Below, piece by piece: positions 1 to 10,923 of a stretch of DNA of 64,000 bases; positions within the stretch are counted from its first letter, which is position 1, and every line of letters starts with the position of its first letter. Position numbers and translations under genes: made by a program. Origin of the DNA: Prinia subflava (taxonomy: Eukaryota > Chordata > Aves > Passeriformes > Cisticolidae); NCBI RefSeq assembly GCF_021018805.1, contig NC_086254.1, positions 3,459,001 through 3,523,000 on the forward strand, in the 5' to 3' direction. The notes beneath the pieces were generated by a model. It was not told the DNA's origin and searched no databases. It saw nothing but the letters and a program-made list of their open reading frames with translations.

Positions 1-421
1 CTGATCCCGATCCTTCGTGGAGAACTTCATGTTGTTGTGCACTTTCCTGGGGTTGTCTGAATCCATGGCATCCTCTGCTGTCCCCGAGTGTGCCCCCAGC
101 CGCAGCCGGTAGCCCTGGGACTCGTCGTCCAGGCTGAACAGGTTGTAGTCTGCGAACCTCATGTTGTTTGCAGCGTCCCAGATGACAAACCTGACCTGGT
201 AGAGCTTCTGCCTGGCGATCTGGTGGATGTACTCGGTGCCCAGCCAGAACTCGGTGTGCACGTTGCCAAAGCCGTGCTTGTAGGTGCTCCAGGACTCGGC
301 CCAGGAGATGTCAGTGTCGTGCCGGTTCCTCTGGAGGACGGTCCAGCCCCCGCCCGCCCCGCTCATCTCGCAGGGCACCGTGATGGGGTGCAGCCCCACG
401 GGCTGGATGATGTACACACCA
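1..421 (-). CDS. Fibrinogen C-terminal domain protein, partial exon
   Basis: This exon is cut by the window start, so only the first ~140 residues of a fibrinogen-related (FReD) domain are visible. Reading down from 421, an acceptor (gccccag) is followed by a frame with hallmark FReD features: a CEM motif after 'ITVP', the 'GGGWTVLQR' core, a 'YKHGFGN...EFWLG' stretch, 'YQVRFVIWD', 'RFADYNLFSLDDE' and 'MKFSTKDRDQ' leading toward the Ca2+ site. FReD proteins are secreted lectin-like or clotting-related proteins. The family is certain. The exact member is not: it resembles the fibrinogen-like protein 1 group more than fibrinogen chains. Upstream exons, probably in 422-4,500, were not recognised. 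It lies in the same orientation as SPACA6. Confidence 0.85.
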
Positions 422-880
422 CTGGGGCTGCCAGCTGGAACCTCGCTACAGTCCCTGGGCCAAGCTGTGCCAGGGCAGAGGGGGACAGAAGAAAAGCCTG
501 GGCATCAGGACAGGACCTTGGGCAGGAGGGAGATTCATCTGGCCAGAGCACAGGGGGATCACCAGCTCACCCAGCCCACAGAGGTCTGGAGGTGAGAGGG
601 GGTTGGCCTCAACCCTCTGTTCCTTTTCTGTGTGGAGGACCAAAAGGAATCAGCCCCATTGAAAGGCCCCAGACTGGCTGAGGTGTGCTGATACCAGTCC
701 AAGAGACTGAATATGGGCACACCAGTGGGCTCCTTTGGGTCTCCTGAAAAAGGGGTTGTGCCCCTACAGCAGAGTACTGCTGGGAGGAAGGTGAAGAGGA
801 CCTAGCCCCTGCCTGTGACTACGGGAATGGGGGAGAATGATCCCTTCAAGCACAGAGCCACCCTTCCCAGCCTGCACAGT

Positions 881-905
881 GCACACACACACACACACAC
901 ACACA
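881..905. repeat. (CA)n microsatellite
   Basis: Uninterrupted alternating CA dinucleotides, about 12 units, following 'cagtg'. It is a potential Z-DNA tract and polymorphic marker. Confidence 0.95.
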
Positions 906-2096
906 GAGCACTGCTGGGCACACCTCCAACATCCCCCATCCTGGAGCAGAGCAGGGCTGGGGCAGTGCACGGTCCTGCCCTACCCAGAGCTGGCAGAATA
1001 TGTGCACACAACACCAGATACCCACAGGATGCTACCTACTGGTTCTCTTCAGAACACTCGATGATGTGTTGGAGGGAGATTTCTTGAAGGTGTTGAGGGT
1101 TTGCACAGAATGGCCTGGCACAGCCAAGATGAGCAGGGAAGCAAGAAGCAGAAGACACTGAGCTGGTGGAAAGGGACAAGAAGAAAAGAAGAAATGTGAC
1201 TGTCTCTCCCACAGCACCAGCACTGCAGTTAACAGAAGCCTGTGAGGTGCAGGAGGGCACTGAGCATGTAGGGCAGCATCAGGCTCCCTGCAAGCTGCAA
1301 AGCTTGCCAAAAGGGCAGACAACCTGCTCTTTCCTTGATCTGCTGTGGACAGATCAAACATGGGGTAGTTTTGGGCAGAGCAAAGTACCCAACGCTTTCA
1401 CCCCTGGTCCCTGGAGCAGGGGCCTGGCTGGGGTGAGCCAGAAGACAGGGCATGAGCAGCTGGTGCTCAGAGAGGTGGCAAGTGCCCCTAAAGAGCATCG
1501 GTGCCACTGCTCCCCATCAGTGTGCAAGAACCAAAGCCTCTCCCTCTTGCTGAGCTGCCCTACCTCTGCCCTCCCCACTGCTGGCAAGGGGTGCCCCCTG
1601 CCCAGCCCTGTACTCACCCATTGCTGCTGTGGAGATGCCCTCTGGAGCGCAGAGCTCTGCAGTGGCACACTAGATTTGTAGTGCCCTCTGCACTGGGCGG
1701 GCTGGGTGGGTCCTACCCCCTTGGCTGCTGGAAGTGATCAGGTTGGTTTCCTTTGTGCCTGCAGAAAACACCAGCAGAGGTGGAGGTGCCTGTGGTTGTG
1801 GATTGCAAGGAAAATAATTCCCCTGCCAGCAGGAATCCTTGGAATGGTCTCTTCTGCGAGTGCTTGGTGACTTGGATGGAATTTCCCCTGGGAACAGCAC
1901 ATCTGAGAGCTCTGAAGAGTGCTGCTCAGTAAACTCTTGAATGCCATGGCCAGGTGGAGAGCAAACACAGGTCTGTCCCTGCCTCCCACTGCTGCAGCTG
2001 GTGCTGCCAGGTCAAGGGGCTCTTGTTTAATCTGCTCCAGCCCAGCCTGGCGTTGGATGGGGCAGCAGAGCAGCCCCAGGATCCCCAGGGAGGTGA

Positions 2097-2209
2097 GCTG
2101 CTGTGGGGCAGTGTTCGAAGCAGCTGCTGTGGGGCAGTGTTTGAAGCAGCTGCCGTGGGGCAGTGTTTGAAGCAGCTGCTGTGGGGCAGTGTTAGAAGCA
2201 GCTGCTGTG
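2097..2209. repeat. 26-bp tandem repeat, ~4.3 units
   Basis: Units begin 'gctgctgtggggcagtgtt' and continue with 'cgaagca'-like ends. Four consecutive copies differ at one or two positions (gctgct/gctgcc; ttcg/tttg/ttag), followed by a partial unit. Confidence 0.95.
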
Positions 2210-4502
2210 TTCTGGGGTATGTGACACATGCAGAGGGTCGTGCTGGAGGGGTCTGCACCTGGGGGAGCAGGAGAGGTCTTGACTCCCCAGTGGGACACAG
2301 TTCTAACCTGAAAGAAAGCAGCTGAAGGGCCTGATGAAAGGTTTGTGCAAGGCAGGTGAGACAGCTGTGGCCTCTGGGCACTGGGTTTGGGAGAGTGGCC
2401 ATGCAGGATGAGAGGAAAGCACGTGTCTGCCCAGGAGTGGGGTGAAAACAGTGGATGGAGGGCAGCAACGGGGATCTGAGCATGTAGAGAGGGGATCTAA
2501 GCATGCATGGAGGAAAAACAGAGGGGACTGAGCCTGCAGAGGAGCAGTGAAAGATATCATAGTGGAACCCACAGGAACTGAGCACCCACAGAAGGGACAG
2601 TGGGGTCTGAGCATCGATGTAGGTCAGCAGAGGGAATCTGAGGGCACTGCTGTGAAACAGAGGGATGTGGGCTTGCCCAGGGGAGAAAAGTCAGCACTAA
2701 AGAGATGCTGAAAGGACCAAAGGAGATGGTCCTTTGGTTCTTTCAGCAAAGGACCATCAGAGGGAAATGGAGGGCACAAGAGTGTACAAGGGGATTGTGA
2801 TGATCTGTGTGTGCAAGGAGAACAGAGGGGTTCTAAGAGTGCACAACAAGGGGAATGAAGAGGATATCAAATCAGCTGGATAGGAATGGAGAGTGGTTGG
2901 AAGTGAAGAGAATGAATCAGAGGGGATCCAGAGATGCACTCAGAGGGAACAGAGGGAATCTGGAAACATGCAAAGGTAGAATAGTTTGGATGTAAGGCAC
3001 TCAGAAAGACAGGCAGTGCACAGAAGTCAATCTGATACAATCCCTGGCCACAATAAATCTGGCTGTGAGATCACAGATTCCCTGTAGTGCAATTTACCAC
3101 CATGGTCTGGCCCAGCTGAACAAGAACTTACACAGTCCAGGTTCACAAACAGAGTGGTTTAGGGAAGGAACAGGCAAGCAGATTCAGGACTGTTGGTGAT
3201 AAATGCACTAACTATGGAGTGTTAATATGTGTTATGACAGAAGGGACAGTAACAGGGACCTATTAGCTAGAAGTATATATTGACCCACTTATATATACAT
3301 AACTATTCCCAGATCTGCTACAGTGCAGTTGGAGGTGTGAGGCTCAACCAGAGGCATCCCTTCAGGGGAGAAGGAGAGCCACTGTCCATCTGCTGATCTC
3401 AAGCAAGCAGAAGTGCTTTACCCTCCTCTTTTTACCTTGAGTTCCCACTTTGATACCATGATTTTGGCGAGCTTTGCTCCGGACATTGTTCCATTGTTGG
3501 CCCTTGCTGGTGTCAGGGGCAGCTGAGGGGCCCATCCCTTGTATTTCCCAGCCAGTCCCGTTGATTCTTGACCAACTTAAGGCAGCTCTAAAGCAAGTCT
3601 GACAGGTTCCTCCCCTTCTCCCCCACCCTGTACCACCACCATCACTGGCAGCTCTGCAGCTCCAGCTGCAGCTGGAATGTCCACCCAGGGAAAGGAAAGG
3701 CTGCCCAGCACCTGGTTTTAATGTCTGCAAGCCCAAGAACCCAATATCTCTGTCACAAGCATAATCCAGGTTTTCAGAACTCTGTATTTCTGTTTTAAGG
3801 CTGTTCCCATTCAAACACCCAGCACAAGAAATGCAGTTGCAGAAATTTTGGTCCTCTGTGGTGGATCCATGTGCTAAAGTGAATCCAGGGATGTGGAAGC
3901 CTCTTGAGGATCCTGCTGTCCATCTCTGTGGCGTGTCTGACGGACACAGAGGCATTGCCAGATGGCCCTGGGAGACAGAAGGAGGAATGGGGAGCTGGGA
4001 GGACACCCTGTTCCCATTAGGGTGGGGAGGACAGGGACACATGGGGCATTTGGGGGGCTCAAGGGGCAGCTGGGGGGTCCTTGCAGCAACTGCTGGGCCT
4101 AAGGGTGAAGCTATGGTATCCTGGGGGCAGCTGGGGTCACTGACTGTAACTGTGCCCCCAAAGGGACAGTGAGGGTTCTGGGAAAACAGGGAAAAGTTGC
4201 AGGGTTTCAGGGGCAATTAGGGAATCTGGGGGAAGTAAAGGCAGGCTGGAGTGCTACTGGGTGCAAGGGGGAGATCCTGGAATGGGCCAGGGGGAAAAGG
4301 GAGTCCCAGGAGACATGGAGGGTCCTGTGAAATTAGGAGTCCTGGCAGTCTTTGGCCCACCCTTGGATACCTGCATCCCCTTGTACTTGCAGGGAATCTC
4401 AAGGGACTGAGAATCCAGAGGGGATAAGGAGCCCCATGCTGGTCTGTGAAGCGCTCCAGAACCATGGGGGGTTTCAGAGTGCAGCTCACAGGTCAGGAGT
4501 AC

Positions 4503-7500
4503 TCACACCAGCAGCAGAATGAATGTCATGGAGCCCACACCCAGAGCCAGCCCCATGGTGGGCACGTGGGGCAGGGCGGTCTTGTCATCGACCCAGTGCA
4601 GCACAGTGCTGAACATAGCCTGGAGTCCTTTCTCTTCCTCCACGCTTCCCTCTGACACTGTGGGGACCCAGGCCCCTCAGGACATGGGGCCCTGCACCCA
4701 GGGACCAGCTGTCCCTGCATTTCCCCAGCCACAGCCCTCGCTGTCCCCAGTGACCCTCTGGGGGTCTCTGCTCCACCCCACGTGCTCCCAGAGCAGTCAG
4801 GCACCAGGAACACGTGCTCTAACCCACCTGTCCACCATGGAGCCAGGCACCCTGCTCACCCCCTTCCCATGGACCCAGGAGTGCCAGGTCCTGCTCTGGG
4901 GTGCACTTGGACAGGAGTGCTCAGCGTGGGACCATGGGTGAGAAATGTGGGGAGTCCCCAGAGGTTTTTGTGGTGGAATCCTGTCTTTTGGATCAACCTT
5001 GCTCACTGTAATCTCATTATAATACTGAACACACCTCCATCCCCAAAGCTACCTGCTCCCAATGTATGAGCACCCTTGCTGAGCACACATTCTGCATTTT
5101 TCTGGCCTAGACCTTTAAAAGCAAAGTTAGACCATTTGACCTCAATCAGCACCAGAAGTGTGGCTGTAGTCACTCAAGTGCCACCAAACATAAAAAATAG
5201 CACAAAAATAGCCTAAGAATGGGGGGAAGTGAAGGAAAGACCGGCTCTGCTCCAGGCTGCTCCCTGCCCCCAGGGCACTCAGGGGGCTGGGCTCACCGTT
5301 GAGGTAGAAGAACTTGCGGATGATGGGCTTGGAAGGTTCCCCCAGGCGACAGGCAACGGTTCCAGGAGCGGGTTCCTCAATGGTCAGACTGAAGGGCTTC
5401 TCTGGATCCCCCTTGAGCTTCTTGAACAGTGTCATGTCCTGTGTGCGCAGCTGGGGCACGGGGGGACGCATCAGCACCGCCCAGAGCACCTTGCACTGTC
5501 CTGCACACGCTGGACATGTCCCCTTGGTGCTTCCTGTACACCCCTCCCATCCCACAGGCACCTACCCAGGGATGCACGACCAGAGTGCACCCAAAAGTCA
5601 CTTGCTGCACATGCAGTGTTTGCCCTGTGAGCGTGGTGAGGGCCTGTGGTCAGAGCATCTCATCCCCCACAGGAGCTCATCTGTTGTTTGTTAGGCAGTC
5701 AGAGAACTCAAACAGGACAATCTGTCTTGGAATGAGTTATTTTTGCACCACTGGGTGCAGCACCAGTCTGGCATCTCCCAGGTGTCAATAAACCTCTCAC
5801 TGTCAAAGTGAGACCTGGAAGACAGCTCGATTTCTGACTGACAGCAACTGGGAAAGCCACAGCAAACTTCTGCAAAGCAGAAAGCCTCCATATATTTTCC
5901 TGGAAATGTGTGGAGTATCTCCCATGAATAGGGACACCTATTTCCCCAGTTAATCCCCCAGGGGTTGAGTGAAGCAATCTGTGTACATTATTGTCATTTT
6001 GATGGTAAGTTACATTTGGCTCCTATTCAATAATATTTCTTTTGCTAGCTTTAATATAGATACCTTGATATAGTGCACTGTTCTATGTTATGCCGTAATC
6101 TGCTAGTAGTTCTTTTAATTTTATACTATGTAGTAAGTAATTCTGATTAAGATCTTTAATCTGTTTTTCCTGTTCAATTCTTTACTAAATAACTCATCTT
6201 TATAAATATATCTGATTTGCCATCATTAGGACTTGTTGGCCAAAATAATTCCTAAGATTTAAGCTGCTGCCAAATTCTGAGGCTAAGGAAGGATTTACCT
6301 TCATCTGAAGCCATCTCTCTGAAAGAGTTCAAATACACAAAGGACTCCTTTCTGACCCTCTGAATCAGCAGCAGGGCTTCTTTAATAAAATTTGTCTGAA
6401 ACTTCACTCTCCCCACAGCACCCTGGCACAGGCTGCACAGGTAAGATGTGGCTGCCCCATCCCTGGAAGTGTCCAAGCCAGGTTGGTTGGGGCTTGGAGC
6501 AGCCTGGTTTAGTGGAAGGTGTCCCTGCACACCTTCAGGGGATTGGAATGAGATGAGCTTTAAGGTCCTTTTCAACCCAAACCACCCCATGATTTTATGA
6601 TTCTGCTGTGCACACACGGATCTGCGAGCACGCATCTGCCTGCCACTGCACCCTTCCCATGAGCAAGCGCCCTGTGCGTGCTTGTACAGCTGCTGCTTCT
6701 AGCACAGGAAGCTGCTGTGGCAGCACTCACCAAACCTGCAGCAGTCCCCTCAGAATCCTCCCACACCCTGGTGCAACTCACATTTGGGACAAACATCCAG
6801 GTGACGGGCAGGCCGGCGGGGATGGGGAAGGGCACACTGCAGCGCAGCACGATGGTCTCGTCTGTGTAGGTCCACAGGTCCTGCACTGGAGCATTGGCAG
6901 GCTCAGGAGCTCACACCTGCACTGGCACAGGGGACGGTGCTCCCGTGCTGGCTGCAGGGGTGGGCAGAGCTGCACTTGGGCAGGAGTGCTCAGCGTGAGA
7001 CCATGGGTGAGAAATGTGGGGAGTCCCCAGAGGTTTTTGTGGTGGCATCCTGTCTTTTGGATCAACCTTGCTCACTGTAATCTCATTATAATACTGAACA
7101 CACCTCCATCCCCAAAGCTACCTGCCCCCAATGTACGAGCACCCTTGCTGAGCACACATTCTGCATTTTTCTAGCCTAGACCTTTAAAAGCAAAGTTAGA
7201 CCATTTGACCTCAATCAGCACCAGAAGCGTGACTGGAGTCACTCAAGTGCCACCAAACATAAAAAAATAGCAAAAAAACAGCCTAAGGATGGGGAGAAGT
7301 GGAGGAAGATTTCCTTACCCTTAACACAACAGTCTCCATGGCCCCCTACCTGGGCAGTCCAGGCTGAACTGGCAGTCCCCGAGGCTGCAGCTAGCACAGC
7401 GGAAAACGCGGGCAGCTGGCTGGAACCCTGGGAAAGAGAGGCTTGGTGGTCCCAGGGAAGTGGGAGATGTACTAGGAGTCAGGGGAGGGCAAGACAGAGG

Positions 7501-8954
7501 GACAGGCACTCACCACACGGGGGGATGCAGGCTGGAGCTGGTGGGGAGGAAGCAGTGTTAGCCTGGGCATCACTGGGGACCCACATCCTTGTAATGAGCT
7601 GTCAGGACTCGGCCTTGTCCAGCCCGGATGGGGTCCCTGGGAGTTTCTCTAGGATAGGGGTTCCCAGAGTGACCCCATACCTTTCTCCAGCTGGTTCAGC
7701 TTTGCCCAGATTGTGTTGACAGCTTTTCGCAGAGACTCGTTCAGGGGCTCTGGCATGTCCCAAATGCACAGGTAAGACAATGTGTCCCTCCCCCTGGTCC
7801 CCATAAACCTTTCCCAGACTCCACAGATCCTTTACACAACTCACTTTGACTCCATAAATCCCTCCTGGAGTCAGATATATTCCCAAATATCCCCTTCAAA
7901 CTCCCCAAGCAGCTGTATACCTTGAAACCCACATACCCTCGGGATTCCCCAAATATCCCTTTACAGCTCCCAGACCTTCATATACCAAATATTTCACCTC
8001 CCCCCCATCCCCTTTCAAGGCTTCCACATCCCACCCCCCTGGCCCATGTCTCATGTCCCATGTCCTGTGTCTCACATCCCTCCTTCTGCTCACTCATTCT
8101 CTTGTGGTCCTCTATATAATCCATGGCATCCATGACGATTTCCCGAAGCTCCTCAACCTGTCCTGGCCCTGGAACCAGCACAGGGACACAGGAATCAGTA
8201 CAGGGCTAGGGTTGGAGTTTCAGGAATGGGAAGGTCCAATAATGTCTGGGGCTTTCTGGGGTTTCCTGGAGTCCTGAGCGAGATTTAAGGGATACTGGGA
8301 AAGGTCAGGTGTCCCTGTAGATTCTTAAGGTCCTAGGTAGGGCCAAGGGGTCCCCAGTGTGTCCTTGGTCACAGTTGGGTGATTCTTAGGGTTCCAGGCA
8401 GGTTTGGGATTCCCAAAGGTCCCTGGGGGCCAAATCAGGACTGAGAAGACCTTGGCATTGTTGTGAGTCCCAAGGATGCTTGTGTGGGGTGGGTCCCTAG
8501 GGTCCCCAACTTCCTGGGATCCTGCTCAGTGTCAGTGGGAGGGCCTTGGTTGAAATGGGAAACCCCAGAGGCTCTGGGATGCTGTTCAGGGTGGGGATCC
8601 CCTTTGGGATGGATGTCCCTGGTAGAAAGGAGGGACCAGTCAGGACAGAGCTCCTCGGGCAGGATCCCTGTTGGGTTTGGTGTCCCTAGGGACTCAGGAC
8701 GTACCTACAGTGACAGAGGCAAGTTGTTTAGCAGCCCCAACAAGGGCCTCATGGCATTGTCTATGACTGGGGTGATTGACAGAGACCCCAGTAATGTCAC
8801 GGCAAAGCCGTGCCCGCTGAAGGGGGGGCCCAAAGCAGAGCAGGCAGGGGTGCACCTCAGGGAGGCAGGACATCAGCACCCACAGCCACAAGCCAGGGCT
8901 CCTAGGGTGCCAGGGGACTAACACCAACAACAGGGCCACAAACCACCACCCCAT
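4503..8954 (-). CDS. SPACA6: Sperm acrosome membrane-associated protein 6 (SPACA6), complete
   Basis: SPACA6 is a sperm-surface IZUMO-superfamily protein required for sperm-egg fusion, acting with IZUMO1 and TMEM81. Exons, 5' to 3': 8954-8705, 8168-8094, 7749-7681, 7537-7514, 7427-7350, 6885-6782, 5450-5297, 4657-4503. All have consensus splice sites and matching phases and give 302 codons plus stop (the human protein is about 324 aa). Visible landmarks are a hydrophobic leader (about residues 3-28), the CLLC motif (C37/C40) opening the helical bundle, the hinge 'ACIPPCG' and CASC...DC cysteines (C135-C164), an Ig-like domain (about 166-251, C181-C234) with 'LRTQD', a juxtamembrane 'EEEKGLQAMFSTVLHW', and a hydrophobic segment 284-302. 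The stop directly abuts this segment. A strong donor (gtgagtac) at the same spot means a further short exon may exist. ATG 8954 is the first in-frame start ahead of the leader. Confidence 0.9.
4902..5238. repeat. Direct repeat, copy 1 (SPACA6 intron 7)
   Basis: About 335 bp beginning 'tgcacttgg.caggagtgct' and ending near 'gcctaagaatgggg', nearly identical to 6,971-7,301. Only scattered substitutions and 1-nt indels separate them. It may be a copy of an unrecognised interspersed element or a local duplication. Confidence 0.9.
6420..6603 (+). mobile_element. CR1 LINE 3' fragment
   Basis: It shows the typical CR1 tail: 'atccctggaagtgtccaagccaggttgg', then 'gaatgagatgagctttaaggtcc', ending in 'atgattttatgattctg'. 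It is truncated and non-coding, and sits in SPACA6 intron 6. Confidence 0.85.
6971..7301. repeat. Direct repeat, copy 2 (SPACA6 intron 5)
   Basis: Partner of 4,902-5,238, in the same orientation and about 2.07 kb apart. The pair brackets SPACA6 exons 6 and 7, so unequal recombination between them would delete or duplicate the Ig-domain exons. Confidence 0.9.
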
Positions 8955-10923
8955 GACCCCAAACCTAGCACCCAAGTGCCTGAGCTCCCCAGACAAAGGC
9001 AGGGTTCTGAGGCAGAACCTGGGCACCTGGGTTGCCAGGGAACCAGACAAGGTGGGAGGCCACACTCTAGCCAGCCACACCAACCTCACACCAGCCAAAG
9101 GTGAGGGCAGAGCCCAGCAGGGAATGTGTAAGGCTCGTGTTTGAGCAGGAAGAGTGAGCCAGCCCAAGGCTCCAGCAGCACGGCTGCCAAACGTGGCTCG
9201 GACTGTGTGGGACACGGTGTTTGTATGTGTGTCCTGAGGAGATCCCTCTGCCTCTCTTTTGGCATTATTGTATTCTTGAGGAGAGCAATGCACAGGTATT
9301 AGATCATTCAGCTCTCCAAACCAGAGAGGGAGAGAAAGAAACTACAAAATGTTATCATTAGCTACAAAGCAAAAGACTCAGAAAGCAGCTGCTGGATTTA
9401 CAGGGGCAACAGCTCCTGATGCAGGAAGCAACAGGTGAAAGTGTTTGCAGGTGAAAAACAAGCATGAGACTGAAGATTCATGCAAAACCCCAGTTTCACT
9501 GAAGACTGAAGATGCTGTAAGAGCTGCACATGCCAAAACATTTAATAAATGCTAGTTGCTATTTCCATCCAGCTTGCAAATGTTCACCCTCATCCCTCTC
9601 CTTTTAATGAGCGCTGAGATAGTGACACCACCACCAGCCACGGTCACTGTGCAGGTGTCTGACAAAGCACACGGTGACAAAAATGACAAGATGGCCCAAC
9701 AGCCCAGGCTGTTCAAACCCAACGCTTGCCAACTCCCTCCTGCACAGCAGAAACTAAGCAGGAAATGTTGGAGACCTTGCCAGGTGCTGTAGATGCCACA
9801 ACACCTCCACTAGCAGAGAACTTCACGAGCTTCAGCTGCGCTTGGGAAGGGATTTCCTAAAGCCTCTGCCCTTCCCAGCTGCCCCAGCAGGCAGCAGTGC
9901 AGCACTGCTGAGCAAACCAGCAGGTGGAAAACCAGCCCTGCTCGATGGCCCTGAGCGAGGGGCACCAGAGTCCAAAGGAGGAGTGAGGCTGTTGAGCTGC
10001 AGGCAGAAACAGAGCCCTGAGTGCTGAGGCAGAGCAGGCAGCACGGGCTGCACTGCCCCACAGCACTCCAGGCTCTGATTTGAACTATCAGAGAAAGAAA
10101 ATGATGTCATGGTATTTTTTAATGATGCTGGGAAGGCAAACTGGATGGTTGGGACCTATTCTAGAAAGGGGAAAAGTGTGTCCTCTTCTGTACTTACTAG
10201 AGAGGCACCTTCTGCACAGGAAGAATTCTCTTCAAAAATCCAGTAATTCAGAATTGAAACTTGCATGCTTTTATTTGATATTAATTTCTTGACCTAACTT
10301 TTATAACAGATGTTCTCACAACATTGTGGAAGAACTCACTTTCTTGAGTGTTTATTTCCCTGTAACACTCTGACTCTTGGACAATGAGCTAGTCTGTTTA
10401 GCAGGGGAAAAACCCAACCAAACCAACAAAAACTCAAAGGAAAACACCAAACTCCCCCAAATGGGTCTCTGAACTGGTCTTAATCCAGTTATTTGTCATC
10501 TGGAGCAGAAAGAATGCTCTGTACCATGCTTCCTATTCACAGAGTGGGTAGAAACAGCTGCTTTGGACTTCCAGAGCTGTGGTTGGCTCTATCCCCCAGG
10601 TGTTTGCCTGGAGCACTGTTCGAGCTCCTTCTCCATCACATAGTCCCCGTGCAGCCTCTCTTGCCAGGTGGGTGTGGAGTTTTCAGATGGTGCTTTTGAG
10701 AGGAGCTCCAGGAGTTCCGTGGCTCCATGGCATCACGGCATGAGGTCACAGTGCAGTGGGTGTGTGCCCAGCGCTCTGTCAGCCCTCGCGGTGGCTGGGG
10801 CGGGTTTGTCCTTGTCCCCCTGGACAGCACACCGAGGCAGAGCTGCCAGAGTCCCCCCAGCCAGTCAGGCCTGGGAGCCAGCGTGTGCCCAGGGAGCAGA
10901 GGCTGAGCTGTGACTGTGGGGCC
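8955..10923. other. Divergent intergenic region SPACA6 / RBBP6-like
   Basis: No exons were found between the two divergently transcribed genes. It contains an imperfect X-box-like sequence (gttgccagggaac, 9,031-9,043) 77 bp upstream of the SPACA6 ATG. It also contains a block (about 9,610-10,240) present again in inverted orientation at about 40,535-41,155. The 180 bp before 10,924 are GC-rich with no TATA box and are the likely RBBP6-like promoter/5'UTR. Confidence 0.6.
9610..10240 (+). repeat. Outer inverted-repeat block, left copy
   Basis: This block reappears as its reverse complement at about 40,535-41,155. Both copies carry the 'gacaaagcacac' and 'cagtaattcagaat' ends. Homology stops abruptly after 'aatccagtaattcagaat', where the left side continues into the RBBP6-like locus and the right side into an LTR-like sequence. 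Confidence 0.9.

Larger units (their letters stand above)
422..4502. other. Intergenic or intronic stretch with low-complexity repeats
   Basis: No exon could be supported here. It should contain the 5' exons or promoter of the fibrinogen-domain gene and, possibly, a last small exon of SPACA6. Contents seen are a (CA)12 microsatellite near 881-905, a 26-bp tandem repeat at 2,097-2,209, a degenerate repeat of 'gaacagaggg..tctgagcatg' units at about 2,440-2,960, and nested hairpins at 2,707-2,758. The long minus-strand open frame at 3,362-4,216 is proline-rich low complexity with no recognisable domain. Confidence 0.5.

Noticed and set aside
2097..2209. Regularly spaced repeats resembling a CRISPR array
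   Set aside because: Repeats are contiguous with no spacers, in a vertebrate genome.
3362..4216. 284-codon minus-strand open frame between the fibrinogen-domain gene and SPACA6
   Set aside because: Proline-rich, no domain, and biased composition typical of a chance frame.
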